DNA of 64,000 bases from an uncultured Pelagibacteraceae bacterium (GTDB taxonomy: Bacteria; Pseudomonadota; Alphaproteobacteria; Pelagibacterales; Pelagibacteraceae): positions 1-64,000 of the forward strand of contig CACIXL010000002.1 in assembly GCA_902590625.1 (NCBI GenBank). Direction: 5' to 3'. The notes below the pieces were generated by a model. That model worked only from the letters and a program-made list of their open reading frames with translations. It was not told the origin of the DNA and ran no database searches. This document shows, one piece after another, positions 40,460-50,765 of the stretch (position 1 is its first letter; every line of letters begins with the position of its first letter). Both the position numbers and the translations under genes were made by a program.

Positions 40460-42562
40460 ATGACTGATTATTTAGAATTACTATACTTAATTGCTTTTAC
40501 CGGAATTTTAGCTGTTGCTTATAGTTATTTATTATCTGGACAAATAATTTCTTCAAGTGCAGGAAATTCAAGAATGCAAGAGATTGCTGAAGCTATACAA
40601 ATTGGTGCAAAGGCTTATTTAAACAGACAGTATAAAACCATCGCAGTTGTAGGGATTATCGTTCTTGCAATTGTAACTTATTTTTTTAGTTACCTAGTTG
40701 GTATAGGTTATTTTATTGGAGCTTTTTTGTCAGGAGTTGCAGGATATGTGGGTATGCTTATTTCTGTTAAGGCTAATGTTCGTACGGCAGAAGCAGCACG
40801 TCATAGCCTTCAATCCGGTTTAACTATAGCTTTTAAATCAGGTGCAATTACAGGTTTATTGGTTGCGGGTCTGGCTTTATTAGCAATTACTTTTTACTAT
40901 ATAATTTTAATTAATTTGAATGTTGATAAAAGAGAAATTATTAATGCGTTAGTGGCTCTTGGCTTTGGAGCATCTCTTATTTCTATTTTTGCAAGACTTG
41001 GTGGTGGAATTTTTACTAAAGGAGCTGACGTAGGCGCTGATTTAGTAGGTAAAGTTGAGGCAGGCATTCCAGAGGATGATCCAAGAAATCCTGCTGTTAT
41101 AGCTGATAACGTCGGTGATAATGTGGGTGATTGCGCTGGTATGGCAGCAGATTTATTTGAAACTTACGCTGTAACTATCGTAGCAACAATGGTTTTATCT
41201 TCAATTTTTTTTCCTTCAGATTATAATTTAATGATCTATCCTTTAACAATAGGTGGTGCTTGTATAATCACATCGATCATAGGTACTTGGTTTGTCAAAC
41301 TAGGAAAGAGTAAAAATATAATGGGAGCTTTGTACAAAGGTTTTATTGTTACTGCCGTTACATCCCTTTTAATATTGTATCCTGTGACAGACTCAATAGT
41401 TGGCTTGCAAGATACTTACTCTAACAATGAAAAAAGTTTTACTGGCATGGAGTTATATATTTGTGGTGTAGTGGGTTTTATCATAACAGGTCTATTAATC
41501 TGGATTACTGAATATTATACGGGTACAAATTATAGACCCGTCAAAACAGTTGCTCAATCTTCAACTACAGGACACGGTACTAATGTTATACAAGGTTTAG
41601 CAATATCAATGGAAGCTACGGCTGTACCTGCTTTAATTATTGTAGCAGGAATATTGTATACAAATGAACTTGCTGGTTTATACGGCATTGCTATCGCAGT
41701 TACTGCAATGCTAGCTTTAACTGGAATGGTAGTTGCTTTAGACGCTTACGGACCGGTTACTGATAATGCTGGCGGAATAGCTGAAATGTCTAAACTACCA
41801 AAAAATGTTAGAAAAACTACTGATGCATTAGATGCAGTTGGAAATACAACAAAAGCAGTTACTAAGGGTTATGCCATTGGATCTGCAGGATTAGGAGCGT
41901 TAGTTTTATTTGCTGCTTATACAGAAGATATTAAATATTTTTCAACAGTTAAGGGATCAGCTTTAGAAGGTGTAGTTGTTACCTTCGATTTATCCAATCC
42001 TTTTGTTGTTGCTGGTTTGTTAATTGGTGGAATGTTGCCTTATTTATTTGGATCAATGGGTATGCAGGCTGTAGGGAGAGCAGGTGGATCTGTGGTAATT
42101 GAAGTAAGAAGACAATTTAAAAAAATTCCTGGCATTATGAAAGGAAAAAGAAAACCTGATTATGGTAGACTTGTAGACCTTTTGACTAAAGCTGCTATTA
42201 AAGAAATGATTATTCCTTCTTTGCTGCCTGTATTATCTCCTGTAATTCTTTATTTTATTATACTTCAAATAGGAGGAATGGAAGCCGCATTATCGTCTCT
42301 AGGGGCAATGTTATTAGGTGTCATCATAACAGGATTATTTGTAGCTGTTTCAATGACAGCAGGTGGCGGTGCATGGGACAATGCAAAAAAATATATCGAA
42401 GATGGAAATTTTGGAGGAAAAGGTTCCGAGGCACATAAATCTGCTGTGACAGGAGATACAGTTGGTGATCCGTATAAAGATACTGCTGGACCCGCAGTAA
42501 ACCCAATGATTAAAATAACTAATATTGTTGCATTGCTGTTACTAGCAATTATAGCTCATTAA
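40460..42562 (+). CDS. hppA: membrane-bound proton-translocating pyrophosphatase, K+-independent type
   Basis: [70 protein letters not shown] (Lys indicates K+-independent). Confidence 0.97.
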   Translation: MTDYLELLYLIAFTGILAVAYSYLLSGQIISSSAGNSRMQEIAEAIQIGAKAYLNRQYKTIAVVGIIVLAIVTYFFSYLVGIGYFIGAFLSGVAGYVGMLISVKANVRTAEAARHSLQSGLTIAFKSGAITGLLVAGLALLAITFYYIILINLNVDKREIINALVALGFGASLISIFARLGGGIFTKGADVGADLVGKVEAGIPEDDPRNPAVIADNVGDNVGDCAGMAADLFETYAVTIVATMVLSSIFFPSDYNLMIYPLTIGGACIITSIIGTWFVKLGKSKNIMGALYKGFIVTAVTSLLILYPVTDSIVGLQDTYSNNEKSFTGMELYICGVVGFIITGLLIWITEYYTGTNYRPVKTVAQSSTTGHGTNVIQGLAISMEATAVPALIIVAGILYTNELAGLYGIAIAVTAMLALTGMVVALDAYGPVTDNAGGIAEMSKLPKNVRKTTDALDAVGNTTKAVTKGYAIGSAGLGALVLFAAYTEDIKYFSTVKGSALEGVVVTFDLSNPFVVAGLLIGGMLPYLFGSMGMQAVGRAGGSVVIEVRRQFKKIPGIMKGKRKPDYGRLVDLLTKAAIKEMIIPSLLPVLSPVILYFIILQIGGMEAALSSLGAMLLGVIITGLFVAVSMTAGGGAWDNAKKYIEDGNFGGKGSEAHKSAVTGDTVGDPYKDTAGPAVNPMIKITNIVALLLLAIIAH

Positions 42563-42571
42563 AAGATTTTT

Positions 42572-43039
42572 TTATTTTTTATTTTCATACATTTTTTGTC
42601 TTATACTTTCTAAGAAACTTGCTACAAAACTCTTTTTAGTAATATCATTTTCTGTGTTTTTTTTTAAGAAACTAATTTTATTAATTTCACTTTTTGTAAA
42701 AAATTTTTTTTCAATTAATACTCCGTATTTATCAAATCTTAAAGCTAACACATTATTTTCCTTAAGAATATTTCTACCTAATTTATGAAATTTTCCTTTA
42801 GTTAAAACTCTCTCTGCATAAATCCACATGTCGTCGTCATCAAAACTTGTGATTTGTGGCTGACCCATTATTTTTACAACATCATTTTTATTCGTCTTGT
42901 TAACAATTAATGTTTTTGATCTATTTTCTAGATATATAATTCCATGTGTCTTTATAGTATCTTGAAATTGGCAACCATTTAAACTAATCAACAATATAAT
43001 AAAACAAATTAATTTATGGTTTTTAAACTCTCTAAACAT
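42572..43039 (-). CDS. bamE: outer membrane assembly lipoprotein BamE/SmpA family
   Basis: Lipobox ISLNGC; NKNDVVKIMGQPQITSFDDDDMWIYAE. Confidence 0.85.
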   Translation of the reverse strand: MFREFKNHKLICFIILLISLNGCQFQDTIKTHGIIYLENRSKTLIVNKTNKNDVVKIMGQPQITSFDDDDMWIYAERVLTKGKFHKLGRNILKENNVLALRFDKYGVLIEKKFFTKSEINKISFLKKNTENDITKKSFVASFLESIRQKMYENKK

Positions 43040-43519
43040 AGTAATGATTTGTACAATACATTATTGACCTTATCTAGGAATATTTTTTTTTACAAAGAAC
43101 TTAAATTTCCTGATAAATTTGAGACTAGAATAAATCTTATATTTTTTCATTTTTCAATACTTATGATCATTTTTAAAAAGAAAGGTAAAAAATTCGACCA
43201 AGATTCTTACGATAGCCTTTTTTACAATTTAGAAAATGATCTAAGGGAACTTGGTTTTGGCGATGTTTCAGTCAACACGAAAATGAAGAATTTAAACAAA
43301 ATTTTATATGATATTTTACTTAAAATAGAAATATCTGATACGAAGAAAAATGGTTTTCAAATGAATTCAAATTTAATAATGAAGTATTTTAATCATCTAA
43401 ATGAGCCTAAAAATGATAAATTTTTAAAATTCGAAAGTTATTTTACTAATTTTTATAAATTTTGTTTTGAATTATCTCTTAAAAATATGATAAAAGATGC
43501 TTTAAATTATAGATTTTAA
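43016..43519 (+). CDS. ubiquinol-cytochrome c chaperone (CBP3/UQCC) family protein
   Basis: [21 protein letters not shown]...[20 protein letters not shown]; conserved alphaproteobacterial position. Confidence 0.75.
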   Translation: MVFKLSKHSNDLYNTLLTLSRNIFFYKELKFPDKFETRINLIFFHFSILMIIFKKKGKKFDQDSYDSLFYNLENDLRELGFGDVSVNTKMKNLNKILYDILLKIEISDTKKNGFQMNSNLIMKYFNHLNEPKNDKFLKFESYFTNFYKFCFELSLKNMIKDALNYRF

Positions 43520-43521
43520 TT

Positions 43522-43695
43522 ATGGCTGTTCCAAAACGAAAAACTTCTGTTTCAAAAAAAAAGATGAGAAGATCTCATCATAAAATATCTTCTATCAATA
43601 TTGTTGAGGATAAAAAAAGTGGTGAATATAAACTTTCTCACCATGTTGATTTGAAATCTGGATACTATAACGGGAAAAAAATTCTCGATATCTAA
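43522..43695 (+). CDS. rpmF: 50S ribosomal protein L32 (absent from ORF track because short)
   Basis: [57 protein letters not shown]. Confidence 0.96.
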   Translation: MAVPKRKTSVSKKKMRRSHHKISSINIVEDKKSGEYKLSHHVDLKSGYYNGKKILDI

Positions 43696-43703
43696 TTTTA
43701 TTT

Positions 43704-44735
43704 ATGTCAAAAAAAATTTCTATTGCAATTGATGCAATGGGTGGAGAAAATGCTCCTAACAAAACCATAGAAGGAATTAAGTTTTTTTTAGAAAAAAATA
43801 TTAACAAAGATTTTACTTTAAATATTTTCGGTAAGGAAGATATTATAAATGAGAAAATAAGAAAATATAATATTAAATCAAATTTAATAAATATTATTAA
43901 TTCAGATACTGTTGTTTCGGATGAAGAAACACCGATGACTGCGGTAAAAAATTCCAAGAACACAAGTATGTGGAACTGTATTAAACATCAGCTTGATGGT
44001 AAATCAGATATAAGTTTATCTGCAGGCAATACTGGTGTTTTGCTAGTTATTTCTAGAATGATTTTAAAGATGATGAATGAAGTTAGCAAACCAGCCTTGG
44101 CAGGTTTATGGCCAAATCAAAATGGCATGAATGTTGTCTTGGATTTAGGAGCTAATATTGAATGCAACGATCAAAATTTAATTGATTTTGCAGAACTCGG
44201 TTCTGCTCTTTTTAAATCTTTATTTCCAAAAGAAAGTGCAAAAGTATCACTTCTAAATGTGGGATCTGAAGAAATTAAAGGAACAGAAATGTTAAAAGCT
44301 GCTTCAAAGAGACTTAGAGATTTATCTAATGAGGACAATTTTATTTATAATGGTTATATTGAGGGAAACAATATTATGAGTGGAAAGTCTAATATTATTG
44401 TAACAGATGGGTTTACAGGAAATATTGCCCTAAAGACAGCAGAGGGGACTGCTAAATTTATTACAAAAAATTTAAAAAAATCTCTAACTGAAAACTTATT
44501 TACAAAAATATCATTACTCTTTTCATATTTTTCTCTTAAAAAATTTCAAAACAAGTTAGATCCAAGAAAATACAACGGAGCAATTTTTTTGGGATTAAAC
44601 GGACCTGTTGTAAAGAGTCATGGAGGAATTGACTCTATCGGTTTTTATCACTCGATTGATTTATGCTATAAAATTGTTAAAGGAGATCTGATGTCACAAG
44701 TAAGAAAAAATTTACATCATTCAAAAAGTGCATAA
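43704..44735 (+). CDS. plsX: phosphate acyltransferase PlsX
   Basis: IAIDAMGGENAP; SAGNTGVLLV; LGLNGPVVKSHGG. Confidence 0.95.
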   Translation: MSKKISIAIDAMGGENAPNKTIEGIKFFLEKNINKDFTLNIFGKEDIINEKIRKYNIKSNLINIINSDTVVSDEETPMTAVKNSKNTSMWNCIKHQLDGKSDISLSAGNTGVLLVISRMILKMMNEVSKPALAGLWPNQNGMNVVLDLGANIECNDQNLIDFAELGSALFKSLFPKESAKVSLLNVGSEEIKGTEMLKAASKRLRDLSNEDNFIYNGYIEGNNIMSGKSNIIVTDGFTGNIALKTAEGTAKFITKNLKKSLTENLFTKISLLFSYFSLKKFQNKLDPRKYNGAIFLGLNGPVVKSHGGIDSIGFYHSIDLCYKIVKGDLMSQVRKNLHHSKSA

Positions 44736-45024
44736 AAATAGTTTTAAAAAAATTGATTTAATCAAACATATAGCAAATAAATCCGGCTTCTCATTTAATT
44801 ATTCAAAAAAATTGGTAAATGATTTATTAAAAATTATTTTGTTCAATATTAAAGTTGATGATTTCAATTTAAAAGGTATAGGTTCCTTTAAAATCTTACA
44901 TAAAAAAGAGAGGTATGGACGAAACCCTAAAACAAAACAAAAATTTTTGATTACAGCAAGAAAAACTATCAGCTTTACCGCATCTAAAAAAATTACTGAT
45001 AAAATAAGTAATATATATGAATAA
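44728..45024 (+). CDS. ihfA: integration host factor alpha-like (HU/IHF family), GTG start
   Basis: KGIGSFKILHKKERYGRNPKTKQKFLITARKTISFTAS. Confidence 0.88.
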   Translation: MHKNSFKKIDLIKHIANKSGFSFNYSKKLVNDLLKIILFNIKVDDFNLKGIGSFKILHKKERYGRNPKTKQKFLITARKTISFTASKKITDKISNIYE

Positions 45025-45397
45025 ATTTTTAAGTATTTCTGAGGTCTCAAAAATATTAGATTTTGTTGATCCAAAAACCAAAAAACCAAAAAACCATATA
45101 TTAAGATATTGGGAAAAAGAATTTAGGATTATAAAACCAAAAATAATTAACAAGAGAAGATACTATGATTCAAATCAACTAGAAATTATCAAAATGATAA
45201 AATTTTTCTTAAAAACTGAAGGAATGACCGTGTTAGGTGCAAAAAAAATGATCAAAATTAAATTAAATAAACTTGACGGTTATAATAATGATAGTTTAAA
45301 AGCTGAATATTATAGAAAAAATTTAAAAGCTAAAAGCAAATTATTATTAGATAGAATAAATAAAATCAAATTTTATGGCAAAAAAAACTCATCTTAA
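45017..45397 (+). CDS. MerR-family transcriptional regulator
   Basis: LSISEVSKIL...HILRYWEKEFRIIKPK...RRYYDSNQLEIIKMI; downstream of ihfA. Confidence 0.9.
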   Translation: MNKFLSISEVSKILDFVDPKTKKPKNHILRYWEKEFRIIKPKIINKRRYYDSNQLEIIKMIKFFLKTEGMTVLGAKKMIKIKLNKLDGYNNDSLKAEYYRKNLKAKSKLLLDRINKIKFYGKKNSS

Positions 45398-45566
45398 AGT
45401 CAGAATGGTTCCAGAAAGTAACCCTGATAGCAAATTTATCTACTATGCGAAAAAACCTACAAAGGGTGAAAAAGCTAAAGAAAAATTAAAACTTAAAAAA
45501 TATAATCCAAATACAAGAAAGCATGAATTCTTTGTGGAGAAAAAACTTCCACCTCATAGTAAATAA
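45375..45566 (+). CDS. rpmG: 50S ribosomal protein L33 (Cys-free type)
   Basis: KVRMVPESNPDSKFIYYAKKPT...KLKKYNPNTRKHEFFVEKKL. Confidence 0.9.
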   Translation: MAKKTHLKVRMVPESNPDSKFIYYAKKPTKGEKAKEKLKLKKYNPNTRKHEFFVEKKLPPHSK

Positions 45567-45848
45567 TTATTTTTTACCAAAATTTCTAAACTCATAATCT
45601 ATAAAAGCCTTAATCATAGATTTCCAAATACGTTGAGTTATTTTAGGGTCAATATTATTTTGCCTAGATTTTTTTGAAATATTTTTTAATATTATAGAAA
45701 TCCTCTTTCTATCAATAATGTCTTTTTTAAATTTCTTATTTTTTATAACTAAATCAACAAGCATTGTTCTTTTTTTTATTATTTTAAGAAATTCATTGTC
45801 TAATTTATCTAATTTACTTCTTATTTTGAGTATATTTTTATTTACCAT
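45567..45848 (-). CDS. chorismate mutase (AroQ class, stand-alone)
   Basis: IRSKLDKLDNEFLKIIKKRTMLVDLVIKNK. Confidence 0.85.
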   Translation of the reverse strand: MVNKNILKIRSKLDKLDNEFLKIIKKRTMLVDLVIKNKKFKKDIIDRKRISIILKNISKKSRQNNIDPKITQRIWKSMIKAFIDYEFRNFGKK

Positions 45849-45898
45849 CGCGACATAATAATTCTTAAGTTTTGATAATTAAATTTATATTATAAAAA

Positions 45899-46924
45899 AT
45901 GTTTTCAAACGAGAAAAAAATAAATTTGTTATTTCTATCATGGTTAATATTATCTTTAATATTGGTCTTTTTTATTATCGTAGTAGGAGGATTAACAAGA
46001 TTAACTGATTCTGGACTTTCAATTACTGAATGGGAGCTTTTTTCTGGAATATTGCCTCCCTTGAGTGATAGAAGCTGGTTAATTTATTTTGAAAAATACA
46101 AACTTATCCCTCAATATGAATTGCTAAATTATGACATGACCTTAAATGATTTTAAGATTATTTTTTACTGGGAATACTTCCATAGAATTTTAGCTAGATT
46201 GATTGGAATATTTTTTTTAATACCATTAATCTTTTTTTATTTATCAAATAAAATTAATTACAAATACATTAAAATTTGTTTTTTAATTTTTTCATTAATT
46301 ATTTTTCAAGGAGTGATCGGATGGTTTATGGTTAAAAGCGGACTTGTAAATGATATTAAAGTCAGTCATTATAGATTATCGATACATTTATCTACAGCGA
46401 TTATAATAATTTCTACAATTTATTGGCTTATTATTAATGTTATAAAACAAACGAATAAAAATTTTTTTGTATTTTCAATGAAGAATACACCTTATTTCAT
46501 TTTAATTCTTTTAATTTTTTTTCAAATAATTGTTGGTGCATTTGTTTCTGGTTTAGATGCTGGAAAAATTTATCAAACATGGCCTTTAATGAACAACAAC
46601 ATTTTTCCAAATGACTTAACTATTGATAATTTTAATAATTTACTTGAGTTTGATGATCGATCGCTTGTTCAGTTTTATCATCGAAATTTAGCTTACTTAA
46701 TTTTAATCTATATTACTATTTTCTCAATTTTTATTTATAAAAAGAAATTACATAGCTTATTTACACCAACTTTAATTTTATTATTCTTTATTTTTTTACA
46801 AGCATTTCTAGGAATTTTAACTTTAGTAACTAACCTTAATATCTATTTAGCCTCCGCACATCAAATAAGTGCTGTGTTACTTACTTTAAGCGCAATAAAT
46901 CTATATTATTTTTCCACAAAATAA
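45899..46924 (+). CDS. ctaA: heme A synthase (COX15/CtaA type)
   Basis: VVGGLTRLTDSGLSITEWELFSGILPPL; WEYFHRILARLIG; SGLDAGKIYQTWPLMNN. Confidence 0.95.
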   Translation: MFSNEKKINLLFLSWLILSLILVFFIIVVGGLTRLTDSGLSITEWELFSGILPPLSDRSWLIYFEKYKLIPQYELLNYDMTLNDFKIIFYWEYFHRILARLIGIFFLIPLIFFYLSNKINYKYIKICFLIFSLIIFQGVIGWFMVKSGLVNDIKVSHYRLSIHLSTAIIIISTIYWLIINVIKQTNKNFFVFSMKNTPYFILILLIFFQIIVGAFVSGLDAGKIYQTWPLMNNNIFPNDLTIDNFNNLLEFDDRSLVQFYHRNLAYLILIYITIFSIFIYKKKLHSLFTPTLILLFFIFLQAFLGILTLVTNLNIYLASAHQISAVLLTLSAINLYYFSTK

Positions 46925-46925
46925 A

Positions 46926-46954
46926 TTGACTTTATTAGGCTTTCTTTGTATTTA
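46926..46954 (+). promoter_or_regulatory. candidate rplM promoter TTGACT-N17-TATTTA
   Basis: Sequence match only; spacing 17 nt; 12 nt from -10 end to ATG. Confidence 0.45.
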
Positions 46955-46966
46955 TCGCCCATAATC

Positions 46967-47425
46967 ATGACACCATTTATTAAAAAGAAAGAAGTTAAAA
47001 AAGATTGGTACATAATAGATGCAGAAAATGCAGCTGTAGGAAGGTTAGCTGCGTATATATCAAAAGTTTTAAGAGGTAAAAATAAACCAACTTTTAACCC
47101 TCATATTGATAATGGTGATTTTGTAGTCGTTACTAATATCGATAAAATTAGATTTTCTGGAAAAAAATTTACTAACAAAAAATATTACAGACACACTGGC
47201 CACCCAGGAGGAATCAAGGAGTCAACCCCTTCTTTTTTAAAAGAAAAAAATAAAACCGAAGAAATTTTAAAATTGGCAGTAAAAAGAATGCTGCCAGGAG
47301 GACCTTTGGCAAAAAAACAATTAACAAAACTAAAAATTTACAATGGCAATAAACACCCTCACGAAATCCAAAAACCTAAAGTTGTTGATTTTGAAAAATT
47401 AAATAAGAAAAATATTATCAGATAA
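46967..47425 (+). CDS. rplM: 50S ribosomal protein L13 (ORF track begins 46946)
   Basis: DWYIIDAENAAVGRLAAYISKVLRGKNKPTFNPHIDNGDFVVVTN. Confidence 0.96.
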   Translation: MTPFIKKKEVKKDWYIIDAENAAVGRLAAYISKVLRGKNKPTFNPHIDNGDFVVVTNIDKIRFSGKKFTNKKYYRHTGHPGGIKESTPSFLKEKNKTEEILKLAVKRMLPGGPLAKKQLTKLKIYNGNKHPHEIQKPKVVDFEKLNKKNIIR

Positions 47426-47865
47426 TGGAACAGGTTAGTCAAAACGTACAAAAAAGTAAGAAAATAAAATTAGATTTTAAAGAAAGTAAATATGCTACTG
47501 GTAGAAGAAAAAGATCAATAGCTAAAGTCTGGGTAAAAAAGGGATCAGGAAATATTCATGTTAATGGTTTAAAAATGGTTGAATATTTTAAAAGACCAGT
47601 ACATCAAATTATCGTAACGAGACCTTTAGAAATATCTGAAGTAGCTTCAAATTACGATGTTAAATGTTCTGTCAGAGGGGGTGGTTTATCTGGGCAGGCT
47701 GGCGCTATAATTTTAGGCATATCAAAAGCTTTAATTTTACACGATGAAAATTTAAAGAAAAATTTAAAGAAAGATAAACTCACCACAAGAGACTCTAGAG
47801 TAGTAGAGCGTAAGAAATACGGTCATAGAAAAGCAAGAAGAAGCTTTCAGTTTTCTAAGCGATAA
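47425..47865 (+). CDS. rpsI: 30S ribosomal protein S9
   Basis: YATGRRKRSIAKVWVKKGSG; DSRVVERKKYGHRKARRSFQFSKR. Confidence 0.97.
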   Translation: MEQVSQNVQKSKKIKLDFKESKYATGRRKRSIAKVWVKKGSGNIHVNGLKMVEYFKRPVHQIIVTRPLEISEVASNYDVKCSVRGGGLSGQAGAIILGISKALILHDENLKKNLKKDKLTTRDSRVVERKKYGHRKARRSFQFSKR

Positions 47866-47909
47866 TCATTTAAATTTAACTATTCGTTAGGACGGTGATA
47901 TAAGACAAT

Positions 47910-48947
47910 ATGTCTATATATAATAAAATTAATGTAGCTGTTATAGGTGCTACTGGATATACAGGATTAGATCTTATTTTAATGCTTTCAACACACCCGA
48001 AAGTAAAAATAACATATTTATGTGCAACAAAAAATTTAGGAAAAAAAATTAATTTCTTTGATAAAAGAATTAAAAAGAATTTACCAAGAATATCTTCTAC
48101 TAGTAAAATAAATTGGAATAGTTTAGATCTAGTATTTTTATCTCTGCCCAATGGACAAGCACAAAAAATCATTAAAAAGATATTTTTTAAAAATAAAAAA
48201 TTAAAATTTATAGATTTATCAGCAGACTTTAGAATTTTTGATACAAAAATATATTTTAAAAATTATAAAATTAATCATAAAGCTAAAAAATTATTAAAAA
48301 ATTCACTTTATTCAATCCCTGAATTAAATAAAAAACAAATTAAAGATTACAGAATTATTGCAAATCCAGGATGCTACCCAACATCTGTTCAAATCCCACT
48401 TGTGCCATTATTAAAAAATAAATTGATTAAGAGCGATAATATAACAATTGACACTAAATCAGGTTTTTCGGGAGCTGGAAAAAATTTTGAAAAAAAATTT
48501 AAGCATAAAAATTTATATTCATCAACATTTGCATACGGAATTAAAATGCATAGGCATGTATGCGAAATTGATCAGCAGTTTAAAAAACTTACAAAAAAAA
48601 AAGTAAAATTTTCGTTTAATCCTCATTTACTGCCAACTTTCAGAGGAATTTTATCTACTATATATGTAAATACAAAAAATAAAGTATCAGCAAAAAAATT
48701 AAGAGGCTCACTTATAGATTTTTATAAAAATTCAAAATTTATTAAAGTTTTAAAACTTAATTCATCTATTGGATCGGGAAACGTTTTAAATACAAATAAT
48801 TGTGAAATTTCAGTATGTGAAACAAGAATAAAAAACAAATATATTATTTTTTGTGCAATAGACAATCTTGTTAAGGGGGCTTCTGGCCAAGCTATTCAAA
48901 ATATGAATCTTTTGTATAATTTTAAAGAAAATTTAGGACTAAAATGA
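47910..48947 (+). CDS. argC: N-acetyl-gamma-glutamyl-phosphate reductase
   Basis: VAVIGATGYTGLDLILMLSTHP; IIANPGCYPTSVQIPL. Confidence 0.96.
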   Translation: MSIYNKINVAVIGATGYTGLDLILMLSTHPKVKITYLCATKNLGKKINFFDKRIKKNLPRISSTSKINWNSLDLVFLSLPNGQAQKIIKKIFFKNKKLKFIDLSADFRIFDTKIYFKNYKINHKAKKLLKNSLYSIPELNKKQIKDYRIIANPGCYPTSVQIPLVPLLKNKLIKSDNITIDTKSGFSGAGKNFEKKFKHKNLYSSTFAYGIKMHRHVCEIDQQFKKLTKKKVKFSFNPHLLPTFRGILSTIYVNTKNKVSAKKLRGSLIDFYKNSKFIKVLKLNSSIGSGNVLNTNNCEISVCETRIKNKYIIFCAIDNLVKGASGQAIQNMNLLYNFKENLGLK

Positions 48948-49471
48948 AATTATTTCTATTTTCACTAGTATTCTTATTAATAGGTTGCAGTAAACCAAAA
49001 ACAGTTTTAATTTGTGGTGATCACATATGTGTTAACAATAAAGAGGCTGAACAATTTTTTGAAAATAATCTCTCAATAGAAGTAAAAATAATTGATAGGA
49101 AAGAAAAAAAAGGAATCAATTTGGTTGAATTAAATCTAAGTGAAAATCTTAATGGTGAAAGAAAAATAAGTATCTCTCCAAAAGAAGAAACTAAAAAGAA
49201 TTTAAAAGTCTTATCTAATGAGGAAATTATCGACATAAAGAAAAACATTAAAATTAAAAATCAAAACAAAAAAATGGTTAAAAAACCACAAATTATAGAT
49301 AAAAAAATAAACAAAAAAAATTCTAAAACGAAAAAAACAAATCAAGTAAATAAAGTTAATGTTGTCGATGTTTGTAAAATATTAGAAAAATGCAATATTA
49401 AAGAAATATCAAAATATTTATTAAAACAAGGCAAAAAAAAGGATTATCCAGATATAACAGTAAGGCAGTAG
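48944..49471 (+). CDS. putative lipoprotein of unknown function, Lys-rich
   Basis: Lipobox LLIGC; ...VLICGDHICVNNKEAEQFFENNLSIEVKII; 4-nt overlap with argC. Confidence 0.7.
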   Translation: MKLFLFSLVFLLIGCSKPKTVLICGDHICVNNKEAEQFFENNLSIEVKIIDRKEKKGINLVELNLSENLNGERKISISPKEETKKNLKVLSNEEIIDIKKNIKIKNQNKKMVKKPQIIDKKINKKNSKTKKTNQVNKVNVVDVCKILEKCNIKEISKYLLKQGKKKDYPDITVRQ

Positions 49472-49478
49472 CTGACAC

Positions 49479-50765
49479 ATGAGAAAAATTAATATTGCAA
49501 TAATTGGATTGGGAAACATAGGAAGTTATTTATTTAAATATCTCAACGAAAACAAAAGAATTTTAACAGAAAAAAATAACTGTATCCCAATAATAAAATA
49601 TGTTTCTGCAAAAAATAAGAAGAGAAAAAGAAATATTTCAATTAAAAAAAATCAATGGCTCGATAATTATCTAGACTCAACGAAAATTAAAGATATTGAT
49701 TTAATTGTTGAATTAATTGGTGGGGCAGAGGGACCAGCAAAAAAACTAGTTTTTAATGCCTTAAGAAATAAAAAACATGTTGTAACAGCTAATAAAGCAC
49801 TTATAGCAAAATACGGAGATCAATTAACAAGGATCGCTGAAAAGAATAAAGTTAACTTGGAGTTCGAAGCTTCAGTATGTGGAGGAGTACCGATTATTAG
49901 ATCATTAAAAGAGAGTTTAATTGCAAATAAGATTCTTAAAATTCATGGAATATTTAACGGAACATCTAATTATATTCTTTCAGCCATGGATAAACAGGGC
50001 AAAAATTTCGACGAGGTTTTATTAAATGCCAAAAAGTTAGGTTATGCAGAGTCTAATCCTACATCTGATTTAAATGGAGATGATGTTGCGGCTAAATTAA
50101 AAATTTTAACTTCATTATGTTTTAACTCATTTTTAAACAATAATATGCATGTAGAGGGAATAAAAGATATTGAAAAAACTGATATAGATAATGCTAATAA
50201 ACTAGGTTATAAAATTAAGTTGTTGGGTTTCTCGGAATTATTAAATAATAAAATTTATCAAAGAGTACATCCAACCTTGATTAAAAAAAATACTCATGTT
50301 GCAAGTATTGATGGAGTATTAAATGCTGTTATTATTGATGGTAAACCTGTAGGCCAAAGCACTATTCAAGGTGAGGGAGCAGGACCTGCGCCTACTACGT
50401 CGGCATTAATTTCTGATATTTCATCTATTTTAAGGGGAAATATAAAGTTTCCATTTTCTATATCGTCAAAAGAAAGAAAAAAGTTAAAATTTGAAAATTT
50501 GAGTGATAGATTGTTTTCAGCATATTTACGTTTTGAGGTAGTTGATAGACCAGGCGTTTTGTCAAATATAACTAAAATTTTTTCAAAGAATAAAGTTTCG
50601 ATAAAAAGATTAGTACAGAATCCAGATAAAAATAAAAAATCTTCTTCAATAGTTATTATTACACATAAATCTAAAGATAAATATCTTAATAAAACACTAA
50701 GAGTGGTATCTAAAAAAAATTATATAAAACGTAATCCTAAATTAATAAGAATTGATGATAATTAA
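49479..50765 (+). CDS. hom: homoserine dehydrogenase
   Basis: IAIIGLGNIGSYLFKYL; VTANKALIAKYG; GIFNGTSNYILSAM; C-terminal ACT. Confidence 0.95.
   Translation: MRKINIAIIGLGNIGSYLFKYLNENKRILTEKNNCIPIIKYVSAKNKKRKRNISIKKNQWLDNYLDSTKIKDIDLIVELIGGAEGPAKKLVFNALRNKKHVVTANKALIAKYGDQLTRIAEKNKVNLEFEASVCGGVPIIRSLKESLIANKILKIHGIFNGTSNYILSAMDKQGKNFDEVLLNAKKLGYAESNPTSDLNGDDVAAKLKILTSLCFNSFLNNNMHVEGIKDIEKTDIDNANKLGYKIKLLGFSELLNNKIYQRVHPTLIKKNTHVASIDGVLNAVIIDGKPVGQSTIQGEGAGPAPTTSALISDISSILRGNIKFPFSISSKERKKLKFENLSDRLFSAYLRFEVVDRPGVLSNITKIFSKNKVSIKRLVQNPDKNKKSSSIVIITHKSKDKYLNKTLRVVSKKNYIKRNPKLIRIDDN

Noticed and set aside
45071-45095. Short tandem CCAAAAA(A) repeat in the MerR-family gene
   Set aside because: Codes for DPKTKKPKNH; only a few units of an A-rich motif, expected by chance in this composition.
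44799-45153. Minus-strand ORFs (96 and 85 aa) over ihfA/merR
   Set aside because: Antisense to two recognised genes; low-complexity Phe/Leu-rich products.
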